A stretch of DNA of 29,377 nucleotides from an uncultured Bacteroides sp. (GCA_934716785.1 CAKUYM010000018.1:1-29377), one strand, 5' to 3'; shown: positions 8,162-16,607, counted from the first letter of the stretch. Notes: generated by a model from the letters alone, not told the origin. A program made the numbers and translations.

Positions 8162-8629
8162 TCACCACATCTTATACGGATTTTTCATTAGCTGGGAGTT
8201 ATAATAGCGTATATCTCCCGTCACCTCCTCACCGATAAAACCGGGTTTCACAAAAGCCTCATCTTCGGAGTCCAGCTCTACTTCCGCTACGACAAGCCCA
8301 CCGTTGTCGCCATAAAACTCATCTACTTCGAATATATGCTTGCCGCTACGTACCAGATAACGGGTTTTGTCAATGATGCCCGGTTCGCAAAGTTTCATCA
8401 GTTCTTCCGCTTCAGATAAAGGAAGTTCCTTTTCCCACTCATAGCGACTGGTACCGGAAGCATTGGAAGCCCCTTTGATAGTCAGATACCCTTTATTATC
8501 GCGAATACGCACCCGGACAGTCCTCCCGCGAGCACTGCTGATATAACCTTGTACTATGCGGCTGTGCGCAAATGCGAGAGACTTGAATTCTCCGGTAACC
8601 AAAAATTTACGTTCTATTTCTTGTGCCAT
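8162..8629 (-). CDS. CYTH-domain protein (triphosphate tunnel metalloenzyme)
   Basis: The protein has 155 aa and starts MAQEIERKFLVTGEFKS, with the family signature ExExK at E4-E6-K8. Alternating basic/acidic strand motifs that line the triphosphate tunnel follow: YISSARGRTVRVRIRDNKGYLTIKG, SRYEWEKELPLSEAEEL, KTRYLV, WEVDEFYG-type IFEVDEFYGDNGGLVVAEVEL. Bacterial single-domain members are mostly metal-dependent tripolyphosphatases or thiamine-triphosphatases rather than adenylate cyclases; the substrate here cannot be told from sequence. It is cytoplasmic. It lies 34 bases after the porin gene. A TATTTTTG box (8634-8641 on the minus strand) sits only 4 bases before the ATG, so any transcript from it would be nearly leaderless. 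Confidence 0.9.
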   Translation of the reverse strand: MAQEIERKFLVTGEFKSLAFAHSRIVQGYISSARGRTVRVRIRDNKGYLTIKGASNASGTSRYEWEKELPLSEAEELMKLCEPGIIDKTRYLVRSGKHIFEVDEFYGDNGGLVVAEVELDSEDEAFVKPGFIGEEVTGDIRYYNSQLMKNPYKMW

Positions 8630-8663
8630 GCTGCAAAAATAGTTGAATAAGTTGAAAACCGAA

Positions 8664-9716
8664 TCAAAATCTCGTCATGAATTCTATCACGATTTTATCT
8701 CGTTCAGATTCTTTGGGGATGCCGGACTTTCCATAGAAATACTTCTCGAAGTTCAGCCGCAGATCGGCAATAAAGGCTTTGGACAAGCTCAGGGTGATTC
8801 CACCCGTCACCCGACGCCGGGAATAATCATTGATTATCAACGCATTGGTTGCCGCATCTTTTTTGCCGTCACTATGATCGGTCATCATGTCATAGCGGGC
8901 AAGGAAAGAAATCTTGTTGAATGCCTTTTTCAACGGCAAATCGTAGTTAACGAAACTGTTCACTGCATGCACATCCTTGAACGCTTCGTGTCCATACATC
9001 TTATATAGGTATTCCGCTTCGATATGAAAACGGTTGTTCTGATAATAAATACCGGCGTCATACATATTGATTCGCACATCCTCCGGTTTTATCAGTTGGG
9101 TGCTGAGAGTGATATTCCAGTTTTTATCAGGCAAGAACTGCGCTTTCACCGAATAATTCAATGTCTTATGCCACACCTTTTGATTGGTCAGTCCGGAGCC
9201 GTTGAATAATCCGCCTTCAAGGATAAAAGGAAAAGCACCTTTATTTGCATAGGCAGTAGTAAAACCGACATCGCGCACATTGCCGACCTGCTTGGCTATA
9301 AACGAACGGTTGGCAAAATATTGCTGATGAGGGGAACGGTGGGCGTCTATCGTGAAAGGTACACGCATCTGTCCGATAGTGAAGTTCAAGTTCTTCACCG
9401 GGAAGACACGCGCATACGCATCGAGCATCTTGATAGAGCCTTCGTCGGAAAGGTCGATCTCCGCTTTATAAGCCACCAAAGGGTGAACGTTTCCCGAAAC
9501 GCTGAAACGCGCATTGCGTACTTCAAAACGACTTTCCTGCGTTTCCGTCTGGAATTCGTATTTCCCGCGGATCGTTCCGTGAATTTCGGGAAGATAATCC
9601 TTCAATTCCATCGTTTCTTTATCCAATTTCTTGCCATCCCCGGCATCTTCTTTAGCCTGTCCGAAGGCTGCTGTCGCCAATAAAAACGTAACGACTGTTG
9701 TTGTGATTCTATTCAT
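8664..9716 (-). CDS. Phosphate-selective porin O/P-type outer membrane porin
   Basis: The protein has 350 aa. A signal peptide MNRITTTVVTFLLATAAFGQ is followed by a short charged stretch and then the porin O/P fold: PEIHGTIRGKYEFQTETQE, RFEVRNARFSVSGNVHPLVAYKAEIDLSDEG, DAYARVFPVKNLNFTIGQMRVPFTID, HQQYFANRSFIAKQVGNVRDVGF. It ends with an aromatic residue (EFMTRF), as expected for a barrel inserted by the BAM machinery. The family includes P. aeruginosa OprO/OprP, but Bacteroides homologues are numerous and their anion specificity is mostly untested. Length is near the family norm. It could be cotranscribed with the CYTH gene downstream. Confidence 0.88.
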   Translation of the reverse strand: MNRITTTVVTFLLATAAFGQAKEDAGDGKKLDKETMELKDYLPEIHGTIRGKYEFQTETQESRFEVRNARFSVSGNVHPLVAYKAEIDLSDEGSIKMLDAYARVFPVKNLNFTIGQMRVPFTIDAHRSPHQQYFANRSFIAKQVGNVRDVGFTTAYANKGAFPFILEGGLFNGSGLTNQKVWHKTLNYSVKAQFLPDKNWNITLSTQLIKPEDVRINMYDAGIYYQNNRFHIEAEYLYKMYGHEAFKDVHAVNSFVNYDLPLKKAFNKISFLARYDMMTDHSDGKKDAATNALIINDYSRRRVTGGITLSLSKAFIADLRLNFEKYFYGKSGIPKESERDKIVIEFMTRF

Positions 9717-9743
9717 TTCAGTTGTTTGCCACTTAATTCATGG

Positions 9744-9751
9744 CAAAAGTA
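9744..9751 (-). promoter_or_regulatory. -7 promoter box for the porin gene
   Basis: The minus strand reads TACTTTTG, matching TAnnTTTG, 27 bases before the porin ATG at 9716. A TTTG lies further upstream (9768-9771), but its 16-base spacing is shorter than the usual 19-21. Confidence 0.45.
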
Positions 9752-9850
9752 CAACTGCCAAGATACACAAAAATGACAATTCAAATACAGATGGATTACA
9801 AAAAAGTTACATTCATGTTACATGAATGACAAATACGTTACCAAACAAAA

Positions 9851-9936
9851 TTCACCACAGATTATATGCCTTACCGGAGCGACAATTGAACCGCAATTGT
9901 TCAGCCTTCCGGCACTCTTATATAATCTGTAGTGAA
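9851..9936. repeat. 86-bp inverted-repeat element (MITE/REP-like or terminator)
   Basis: The outer arms TTCACCACAGATTATAT (9851-9867) and ATATAATCTGTAGTGAA (9920-9936) pair over 17 bp with one mismatch. Inside is a second hairpin, ACAATTG-aaccg-CAATTGT (9882-9900), and a CCGG pair (9874-9877/9909-9912). It lies immediately 3' of the 44-aa gene (stop at 9941) and could serve as its terminator. The terminal-repeat layout also fits a small dispersed palindromic element. Nothing else is seen in the gap to the porin promoter. Confidence 0.7.
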
Positions 9937-9940
9937 CCAA

Positions 9941-10075
9941 TCAGCCGAAAAAGGAGAATGCTATCAGCATAATCAGCGCCAAAATAATCAATGAGACAAA
10001 TACTATTTTGACAACCTTCTGAGCTTGTGCTTCCTCTTTCTTGCTTATCGCTGCTTTTTTCTTGCCTTTACCCAT
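9941..10075 (-). CDS. Small single-pass membrane protein, 44 aa
   Basis: A short gene that is easily missed: ATG at 10075, TGA at 9943-9941. The product begins MGKGKKKAAISKKEEAQAQK, a very Lys-rich cytoplasmic head of about 20 residues. One strong transmembrane helix follows (VVKIVFVSLIILALIMLIAF) and the end is SFFG. Basic head plus hydrophobic tail predicts N-in, tail-out insertion in the inner membrane. No family is recognised by name. It sits alone between prfB (stop 10160) and a large inverted repeat, and an 8-bp inverted repeat covers the bases just before its start. The good amphipathic organisation and clean stop suggest a real gene, but expression is unproven. Confidence 0.7.
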   Translation of the reverse strand: MGKGKKKAAISKKEEAQAQKVVKIVFVSLIILALIMLIAFSFFG

Positions 10076-10077
10076 AA

Positions 10078-10106
10078 TTGTTAGCTTTAAAGTTCAACGC
10101 TAACAA
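10078..10106 (-). promoter_or_regulatory. Inverted repeat in the leader of the 44-aa gene
   Basis: TTGTTAGC (10078-10085) and GCTAACAA (10099-10106) pair perfectly over 8 bp with a 13-base loop, ending 2 bases before the ATG at 10075. On the mRNA this would place the ribosome-binding region in a hairpin. It could also be a protein-binding palindrome. A weak -7-like TTACTTTG overlaps it at 10104-10111. Confidence 0.4.
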
Positions 10107-10159
10107 AGTAAGAACAAATCTTTTAACTTTCCAAAAATAAAACTCGTTAATTTTGCATT

Positions 10160-11276
10160 TTATGACTCCTGCGAAGAGAATTCCATCAGATAGGCTTTGA
10201 TGAAACCGTCTATCTTACCGTCCATCACCCCATTTACATCCGAAGTCTGATAGTTGGTGCGATGGTCTTTCACACGACGGTCGTCAAACACATAACTCCG
10301 TATCTGCGAACCCCATTCGATCTTCTTTTTGCCGGCTTCCACCTTTGCCTGTTCGGCCATGCGGTGCTGCAACTCCTTATCATATAAGATAGAGCGCAAC
10401 TGGCGCATTGCATTCTCACGGTTCTTCGGTTGGTCGCGGGTTTCCGTATTCTCGATCAGGATCTCTTCTTCCGCACCGGTATAAGGATCTTTGTACTGAT
10501 AACGCAAACGAACGCCGGACTCAACCTTGTTCACATTCTGTCCGCCGGCACCGCCACTTCGGAAAGTATCCCAAGAGATACGTGCAGGCTCAATGTTGAC
10601 CTCGATACTGTCGTCCACCAACGGAGTGACGAATACAGAAGCAAAAGAAGTCATACGCTTGCCTTGCGCATTGTATGGAGAGACACGCACCAGACGATGT
10701 ACCCCGTTTTCTCCTTTCAGATAACCGTAGGCGAAATCCCCCTCGATATTGATCGTACAAGTTTTGATTCCCGCTTCATCCCCTTCCTGAAGGTTGGCAA
10801 TGGTTGCCTTATAACCATTCGTCTCGGCATAGCGCAGATACATACGCATCAGCATGGAAGCCCAGTCCTGGCTTTCCGTACCACCGGCCCCCGAATTGAT
10901 TTTCAACACACAGTCCATCTGGTCGGCTTCATCACGAAGCATATTCTTGAGTTCGAGCGCCTCCACCGCTTCGTATGCTTTTGCATAAGCAGTGTCTACA
11001 TCTTCCTCAGTCACCAGTTCTTCCTTATAAAAATCAAACGCCAACTCGAGTTCGTCTGTCAGCGTCTTGACTTCATTATAGCCGTCAATCCACTTCTGCA
11101 GGTCTTTCACTAACTTCATCTGAGCTTCGGCTTTCTTCTGGTCATCCCAGAATCCCGGAGCCTGCGTCCTTAATTGTTCTTCTTCGACTTGAATTTTCTT
11201 CCCGTCGACGTCAAAGATACCTCCTCAGCGCATCCGTGCGCTCTTTCACGTCTTTAAGTTGTTCGATAGTAATCAT
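10160..11276 (-). CDS. prfB: Peptide chain release factor 2, expressed by programmed +1 frameshift
   Basis: RF2 reads UAA and UGA stop codons. The gene begins at ATG 11276 and is read for 21 codons (MITIEQLKDVKERTDALRRY, then L). It meets an in-frame TGA at 11213-11211, slips +1 on CTT-TGA-C and continues to 10160, giving 371 aa, close to E. coli RF2. Joined sequence continues DVDGKKIQVEEEQLRTQAPG. The GGQ catalytic motif is present (GGAGGQNVNKVESGVR). The codon-recognition tripeptide position reads SPY (VSPYNAQGKR) rather than the usual SPF. An ORF caller starting at 11119 (MKLVKDLQK) would lose the first 52 residues. A -7 box TATCTTTG lies at 11319-11326. Confidence 0.96.
11210..11225 (-). 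promoter_or_regulatory. prfB programmed +1 frameshift site
   Basis: On the minus strand: AGG AGG TAT CTT TGA C. The internal Shine-Dalgarno-like AGGAGG lies 3 bases before the CTT slippery codon, followed by the poor-context UGA-C. This is the known autoregulatory cassette: low RF2 slows termination at UGA and favours the shift. Confidence 0.95.
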
Positions 11277-11318
11277 TGATTCTGAATTTTATTATTTACA
11301 AATTTCTGATTTCGCACA

Positions 11319-11326
11319 CAAAGATA
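11319..11326 (-). promoter_or_regulatory. -7 promoter box for prfB
   Basis: The minus strand reads TATCTTTG, matching TAnnTTTG, 42 bases upstream of the prfB ATG and 30 bases after the stop of the acyl-CoA synthetase gene. The -33 box is only ATTG at about 19 bases. Confidence 0.45.
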
Positions 11327-11355
11327 ATGCAGGTCCATGCAAAGACAATGCCTGC

Positions 11356-13167
11356 CTATGCATTTTCTTCATACATCTTCTCAATTATATCCTTATAATT
11401 TTTAGCAACAACCGACCGTTTTAGCTTCAACGTATTGGTTAGCTCGCCACGCTCCATGCTGAACGGTTCGGGCAGCAAAGTGAAACGCTTGATCTGTTCA
11501 TAATGCGCAAATTGTTGTTGCAAGGTATCTATCCGTGCACGGAACAAACCGACAATCTTAGGATGCTGCAACAGTTCTGCCATATCCGTATAGTTGATAC
11601 CTTTCTCCTTTGCATACTCTTTCACATATCCGTATACAGGAACAATCAGAGCCGAGACAAACTTACGCTGATCGGCAATAATGGCAATCTGATCTATATA
11701 CCGGTCGATGACCAGTTTTGTTTCCAAAGCCTGGGGAGCAATGTACTTGCCGTTAGATGTCTTGAACAAGTCCTTGATACGTTCCGTGAGGAAGAGCTGC
11801 CCATTCTTGAAGTATCCCGCATCACCCGTATGGAACCATCCCTCAGAGTCGATGGCAGCAGCCGTAGCCTCCGCTTTCTTATAATATCCTTTCGTGATGG
11901 ACTTGCCCCGAAGCAGGATTTCATTATCTTCGCCTATCTTCACATCAATTCCGGGCAATACAACGCCCACCGAACCGATGTCATAGCCAACCGGCAATGT
12001 GCAGGATACAGTGGCCGTAGATTCCGTCAGCCCGTAGCCGACTATCATATTGATACCTACCGAATGCACAAATTCATTGATTTCATCGGGCACGGCAGCA
12101 CCGGCAGTCGGGAAGAAGTTACCATTCTCTATACCGATAGTCTTCTTCAGCAAAGAATAGATGGTTTTCTCGTAGAATTTATATTTCAGTTGGTTCATCA
12201 CCGGCGGAGTCTTGCCTTTGCGCAAATATTCCAGATTATGGATTCGGCCTACGCGAATGGCATCCAGCATCAACGCTTTCTTCATCCCCGTCGTTTCATT
12301 AATCTTCTCCTGCACACCGGCATATACCTTTTCCCAAAAACGGGGGACGCTGCACATCAGTGTCGGACGAATTTCTTTAATGGTGGTCTGGATATCCGCC
12401 GGGCGGAGATTGATGCAAATCTGTACCCCTTTGTGGATACAGAGATAGCACCATGCTTTCTCAAACACATGCGTCAGCGGAAGGAAGTTCATGGATACAT
12501 CCTTATCCGACATTGTTGTCAGGCGTTCATCATGCGTACGGAACTGCTCCAGATAACAAGAATGATGAAGCATTACTCCCTTCGGCTCGCCCGTAGTTCC
12601 GGATGTGTAGAGAATATTCGCCAGATCATCATAAGAAGCCCGGCTCGTACGCTCTTCCACCACGTCATTATGCGGAAGCCCCTCTCCCATCGCCATAAAT
12701 TCATCAAAATAGATAGACGACACATCACGAGGGTCTTTCACCACCGAGCGGTCAAAGATAATCAGTTGTTGCAGGGAAGAGCAGAAACCAAAGACGCTGA
12801 AAGCTGCATCATACTGAAATTGCTCACCTACAAAAAGATAACGTATCTGTGCATCGTTGATGATGTATTGAGCTTGCGCCGGAGAGCTGGTTGCATAGAA
12901 TGGAATGGTCACAGCCCGATTGGCGAATGCGCCGAAGTCTACATAAAACCATTCGGGTTTGTTCTGCGAAAAGATTCCGATATTCTCTTGTTCTTCCACT
13001 CCTAATGCCACAAGTGCGTTGGCAGCCTGTCTCACTGTTCCGGAGAACTGGTTCCAAGTGATCGGAATCCATTGTGCTGTCTCATAGTCACGGTATCTCA
13101 GAGCCACCTTGTCGCCATACTTTTCAGCCTGGCGATGGACTAAGACAGATAAATGATGATAAGTCAT
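11356..13167 (-). CDS. Long-chain fatty-acid--CoA ligase (AMP-forming)
   Basis: The protein has 603 aa and belongs to the ANL superfamily. It activates fatty acids to acyl-AMP and then acyl-CoA in the cytoplasm, at the membrane surface. The P-loop motif YTSGTTGEPKGVML is at ~187-200. Further motifs are NFLPLTHVFEKAW, the adenylate motif IVGYGLTESTATVS, and EGWFHTGDAGYF with LTERIKDLFKTSNGKYIAPQ near the domain hinge. The full length and late Lys region match the long-chain (FAA/FadD-like) class common in Bacteroides. The start at 13167 gives MTYHHLSVLVHRQAEKYGDK, the expected N-terminus. It is probably monocistronic, with its own -7 box 26 bases upstream. The large open frame on the other strand (11503-13005) is a shadow. 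Confidence 0.92.
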   Translation of the reverse strand: MTYHHLSVLVHRQAEKYGDKVALRYRDYETAQWIPITWNQFSGTVRQAANALVALGVEEQENIGIFSQNKPEWFYVDFGAFANRAVTIPFYATSSPAQAQYIINDAQIRYLFVGEQFQYDAAFSVFGFCSSLQQLIIFDRSVVKDPRDVSSIYFDEFMAMGEGLPHNDVVEERTSRASYDDLANILYTSGTTGEPKGVMLHHSCYLEQFRTHDERLTTMSDKDVSMNFLPLTHVFEKAWCYLCIHKGVQICINLRPADIQTTIKEIRPTLMCSVPRFWEKVYAGVQEKINETTGMKKALMLDAIRVGRIHNLEYLRKGKTPPVMNQLKYKFYEKTIYSLLKKTIGIENGNFFPTAGAAVPDEINEFVHSVGINMIVGYGLTESTATVSCTLPVGYDIGSVGVVLPGIDVKIGEDNEILLRGKSITKGYYKKAEATAAAIDSEGWFHTGDAGYFKNGQLFLTERIKDLFKTSNGKYIAPQALETKLVIDRYIDQIAIIADQRKFVSALIVPVYGYVKEYAKEKGINYTDMAELLQHPKIVGLFRARIDTLQQQFAHYEQIKRFTLLPEPFSMERGELTNTLKLKRSVVAKNYKDIIEKMYEENA

Positions 13168-13192
13168 ACTCTTTGTATTAATAAATATGACA

Positions 13193-13200
13193 CAAAGGTA
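13193..13200 (-). promoter_or_regulatory. -7 promoter box for the acyl-CoA ligase gene
   Basis: The minus strand reads TACCTTTG, matching TAnnTTTG. An ATTG at a 20-base spacing could act as a degenerate -33 box. Confidence 0.5.
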
Positions 13201-13372
13201 TTGGTTTTATTCCACTTAGGCAATATTAATCAAAGAGTTTTATAATGGAACGCCACTTTCCCATGAACTTCTGCTATTTGTATAAGCATACATTATCTTA
13301 ATATTAAAGAATAAATGGACATCGTGATTGATAAATGTCGTACAAGCCTCCGAAACCTGAAAAAAAATTTCC

Positions 13373-13380
13373 TATATTTG
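13373..13380 (+). promoter_or_regulatory. -7 promoter box for the GH20 gene
   Basis: TATATTTG is an exact TAnnTTTG match, 58 bases before the ATG at 13439. No good TTTG -33 box is seen. Confidence 0.5.
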
Positions 13381-13438
13381 CTGACAACAATATAAAAACA
13401 GGAAAGGAATAATCTGTATACCATAAATTTAGTGAGCT

Positions 13439-15433
13439 ATGAATAAATTAAACCTACTGAAAAGAGTAACGGTGCTGGGCATGTTTCTATTGCTTGCCGA
13501 TATAGCCGTAAATGCCAAAACGGTTCATCCCAAACCATTTGTGATACCCGAGTTGAAAGAATGGAGCAGTGGTGAAGGCTACATATCCCTTCATGACCAA
13601 AGCCGTATTGTAGTACCTCGCAATATGCCCGAAGCAGCACGCATAGCCCATCTGTTTGCAGATGATTGCCAGACTATGTTCGGAATAAAACTGGAAGTGG
13701 CAGAAGGCAAACCGGCCAAGGGAGACATCGCATTTTCTTTCAAAGCCGATAAGATATTGGGCAAGGAAGGATATGAGATCCGGATATCGGACAAGGGAGT
13801 TGCGGTCACAGCCCCATACACTGACGGCCTCTACTGGAGCACGCGCACCTTGTTGCAGATAGCCGAACAGAGTGAAACCCATCGGCTGCCTTTAGGAACA
13901 ATCCGCGATTATCCCGATTATGCGATGCGGGGATTCATGATAGATTGCGCTCGTAAGTTCATCCCGCTCCATTACTTGCAGGATTTGGTAAAAATCATGG
14001 CATATTATAAGATGAATACCTTGCAGATACATCTGAACGACAACGGTTTCAAACAATTCTTTGAAAATGATTGGGACAAGACATATGCCGCTTTCCGCTT
14101 GGAATGTGATACCTACCCCGGATTGACGGCACGTGACGGTTCATACACAAAAAAAGAGTTTATAGCCTTACAGAAACAAGGTGAATCGCAATTTGTTGAA
14201 ATTATCCCCGAAATAGATGTCCCGGCACATACGCTCGCCTTCAGCCATTACATGCCGGAGATAGGGAGCAAGGAGTATGGAATGGACCATCTGGATCTTT
14301 TCAATCCGCAGACATATTCTTTCCTCGATGGACTGTTCAAGGAATATTTGGAAGGTGACGAACCTGTATTCTGCGGAAAGCGTGTACATATCGGTACGGA
14401 CGAATATTCCAATAAGGACAAGGCAGTAGTGGAGAAATTCCGTGAGTTTACAGACCGCTATATCCGGTTGGTAGAATCGTATGGCAAACAAGCTTGCATA
14501 TGGGGAGCTTTGACACATGCCAAGGGAGACACACCGGTGAAATCGGAAAACGTCATCATGAATGCTTGGTATAACGGCTATGCAGATCCCGAAGCAATGG
14601 TGAAAGACGGATACAAATTGATTAGTATCCCCGACGGTTTTGTATATATCGTGCCTGCCGCCGGCTATTACAATGATTATCTAAATGAACCTTTCCTATA
14701 TAAATCATGGACCCCGGCGCATGTCGGAAAAACTGTTTTCGCAGAGAAAGATCCGGCAATCTTAGGCGGAATGTTTGCCGTATGGAACGACCACGTCGGC
14801 AACGGCATTTCTACCAAAGACATTCATCACCGCATATTCCCAGCCTTGCAGACATTGTCCGTGAAAATGTGGGCAGGAGCCCGGACAGCACTGCCATACG
14901 AAGAATACAACACCCGAAGAGCCACGTTGAGCGAAGCCCCCGGAGTGAATCAACTGGGCAGAATCGGTTCGAGACCGGAAGTCGTGTACCAAGCCAAACA
15001 GGTAAAGCCGCAAATGACATTGCCATACGCTGAAATCGGATATGATTATACGGTATCTTTTGATATTGAAGGCAGGAAGGAGTTGTCCGGCACCGAATTA
15101 TTCCGTTCACGTGATGCCGTGTTCTATTTAAACGACCCTATCAAGGGGATGTTCGCCTTTGCCCGTGACGGATATCTGAATACATTCCGATTCGCCATTC
15201 GCGAAGGAGAAAAGGCACATATCCGGATAACGGGCAACAACCGTTCGACAACCTTGACCGTAAACGGGAAAGTGGTCGATAGGCTTGATATTCAGCCCCG
15301 CTACTTTGATCAGACGGGAAAGAGTAAAATCAATTATGTATCCACATTGGTCTTCCCGCTCGAAAAAGCCGGCAATTTCAACAGTAAAATCAGTAACCTG
15401 AAAGTATACAATTACTGTACAGATACCATGTGA
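13439..15433 (+). CDS. GH20 beta-N-acetylhexosaminidase
   Basis: The protein has 664 aa. The N-terminus MNKLNLLKRVTVLGMFLLLA then DIAVNAK is a signal peptide, so the enzyme acts in the periplasm or at the surface. Residues ~30-155 form the GH20b alpha/beta domain, ending in the typical GYEIRISDKGVAVTA / GLYWSTRTLLQ. The TIM barrel starts at RDYPDYAMRGFMIDCARKF (155-173), continues through MNTLQIHLNDNGF and EIIPEIDVPAHTLAF, and carries the catalytic pair D321-E322 in VHIGTDEYS. Most GH20 enzymes have HxGGDE, so Thr before Asp marks a side branch. Residues ~520-664 are a beta-sandwich, perhaps carbohydrate binding (VSFDIEGRKELSG, FRFAIREGEKAHIRITGNN). The enzyme removes terminal GlcNAc/GalNAc from host glycans or cell-wall fragments; the exact linkage is unknown. 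Confidence 0.9.
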   Translation: MNKLNLLKRVTVLGMFLLLADIAVNAKTVHPKPFVIPELKEWSSGEGYISLHDQSRIVVPRNMPEAARIAHLFADDCQTMFGIKLEVAEGKPAKGDIAFSFKADKILGKEGYEIRISDKGVAVTAPYTDGLYWSTRTLLQIAEQSETHRLPLGTIRDYPDYAMRGFMIDCARKFIPLHYLQDLVKIMAYYKMNTLQIHLNDNGFKQFFENDWDKTYAAFRLECDTYPGLTARDGSYTKKEFIALQKQGESQFVEIIPEIDVPAHTLAFSHYMPEIGSKEYGMDHLDLFNPQTYSFLDGLFKEYLEGDEPVFCGKRVHIGTDEYSNKDKAVVEKFREFTDRYIRLVESYGKQACIWGALTHAKGDTPVKSENVIMNAWYNGYADPEAMVKDGYKLISIPDGFVYIVPAAGYYNDYLNEPFLYKSWTPAHVGKTVFAEKDPAILGGMFAVWNDHVGNGISTKDIHHRIFPALQTLSVKMWAGARTALPYEEYNTRRATLSEAPGVNQLGRIGSRPEVVYQAKQVKPQMTLPYAEIGYDYTVSFDIEGRKELSGTELFRSRDAVFYLNDPIKGMFAFARDGYLNTFRFAIREGEKAHIRITGNNRSTTLTVNGKVVDRLDIQPRYFDQTGKSKINYVSTLVFPLEKAGNFNSKISNLKVYNYCTDTM

Positions 15434-15469
15434 CAACGAAAAATGTTTCATGAATACGCATAGAATAAT

Positions 15470-15477
15470 TATCTTTG
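15470..15477 (+). promoter_or_regulatory. -7 promoter box for the M20 hydrolase gene
   Basis: TATCTTTG matches TAnnTTTG, 62 bases before the ATG at 15540. TTTC about 21 bases upstream could be a weak -33 box. This suggests that the gene is not only transcribed by read-through from the GH20 gene. Confidence 0.45.
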
Positions 15478-15539
15478 CAAGCGTCTCCAACAATATTGGA
15501 AGCATAAAAAGAAAAAACAGACTCTAAAAGATTGGCGTT

Positions 15540-16607
15540 ATGAAATATGATACTCAAGATATGGCAGCCGAAGCCGTTAGCCTGCTCAAGTCATTGATTA
15601 GCATTCCCTCCATCAGCCGGGAAGAGACCCAAGCTGCGGACTTCCTGCAAAACTATATCGAGATGGCGGGGATGCAGACCGGACGAAAGGGAAACAATGT
15701 ATGGTGCTTCAGTCCGATGTTCGACCTCAAGAGACCGACCATCCTGCTCAACTCTCATATAGATACGGTAAAACCTGTGAACGGATGGCGTAAAGATCCG
15801 TTCACTCCGCGGGAAGAAAACGGCAAGCTATATGGCTTGGGAAGCAACGATGCCGGTGCCAGTGTCGTTTCTCTATTACAGGTGTTCATGCAACTATGTC
15901 GTACTTCGCAGAAGTATAACCTGATTTATCTCGCTTCCTGCGAAGAGGAAGTTTCGGGCAAAGATGGAATTGAAAGTGTATTGCCGGGACTTCCCCCCAT
16001 TTCATTCGCCATCGTAGGCGAGCCTACGGAGATGCAGCCCGCCATTGCCGAGAAAGGATTAATGGTTTTGGATGTGACCGCAACGGGAAAAGCCGGACAT
16101 GCGGCACGCAATGAGGGAGACAATGCCATATATAAGGTATTGGACGATATCGCTTGGTTCCGTGATTATCATTTTAAGAAAGAGTCGCCACTGTTGGGAG
16201 CTGTGAAGATGAGTGTCACTGTCATCAATGCCGGGACTCAGCACAATGTCATCCCCGACAAGTGCACTTTCGTTGTTGACATACGTAGCAATGAACTTTA
16301 CTCCAACGAGGAATTATTTGCCGAAATCAAGAAACACATTTCTTGCGATGCCCAAGCTCGCTCATTCCGGCTCAATTCTTCGCGGATTGATGAAAAACAT
16401 CCGTTCGTACAGAAAGCAATAAAGATGGGACATGTTCCTTTCGGTTCCCCTACCCTGTCCGACCAGGCATTAATGTCATTTCCATCGGTAAAAATAGGAC
16501 CGGGACGTTCATCACGCTCACATACGGCAGAGGAATATATTGTGTTAAAGGAGATAGAAGAAGCTGTCGGGCTGTATTTAGAGTTATTGGACGGGCTTCT
16601 GATTTAA
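15540..16607 (+). CDS. M20-family deacylase (ArgE/DapE-type metallohydrolase)
   Basis: The protein has 355 aa, is cytoplasmic and has no signal. The M20 co-catalytic zinc site is complete: NSHIDTVKP (H73, D75), GLGSNDAGASV (D104), SCEEEVSGKDGIE (E135/E136) and VGEPTEM (E161), with a late His in SRSHTAEEYI. A lid/dimerisation domain lies between (GKAGHAARNEGDNAIY). Bacteroides ArgE-type enzymes deacylate N-acyl-ornithine in arginine synthesis; B. fragilis-type pathways use N-succinyl-ornithine. The protein matches that group in length and motif layout. No other arg genes are in the window, so the substrate is inferred; succinyl-diaminopimelate or a peptide remains possible. Confidence 0.85.
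   Translation: MKYDTQDMAAEAVSLLKSLISIPSISREETQAADFLQNYIEMAGMQTGRKGNNVWCFSPMFDLKRPTILLNSHIDTVKPVNGWRKDPFTPREENGKLYGLGSNDAGASVVSLLQVFMQLCRTSQKYNLIYLASCEEEVSGKDGIESVLPGLPPISFAIVGEPTEMQPAIAEKGLMVLDVTATGKAGHAARNEGDNAIYKVLDDIAWFRDYHFKKESPLLGAVKMSVTVINAGTQHNVIPDKCTFVVDIRSNELYSNEELFAEIKKHISCDAQARSFRLNSSRIDEKHPFVQKAIKMGHVPFGSPTLSDQALMSFPSVKIGPGRSSRSHTAEEYIVLKEIEEAVGLYLELLDGLLI

Noticed and set aside
9851..9936. tRNA or tmRNA because of the multi-stem shape
   Set aside because: There are no anticodon or T-loop consensus sequences (for example GGTTCRANYCC) and the stem order does not fit a tRNA.
10430..11113. 227-codon plus-strand ORF opposite prfB
   Set aside because: prfB is certain, and the antisense frame shows no recognisable protein features.
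11503..13005. Long plus-strand ORF of 500 codons
   Set aside because: It is the exact antisense of the acyl-CoA ligase gene; the translation is rich in His/Arg/Cys with no domain and no promoter.
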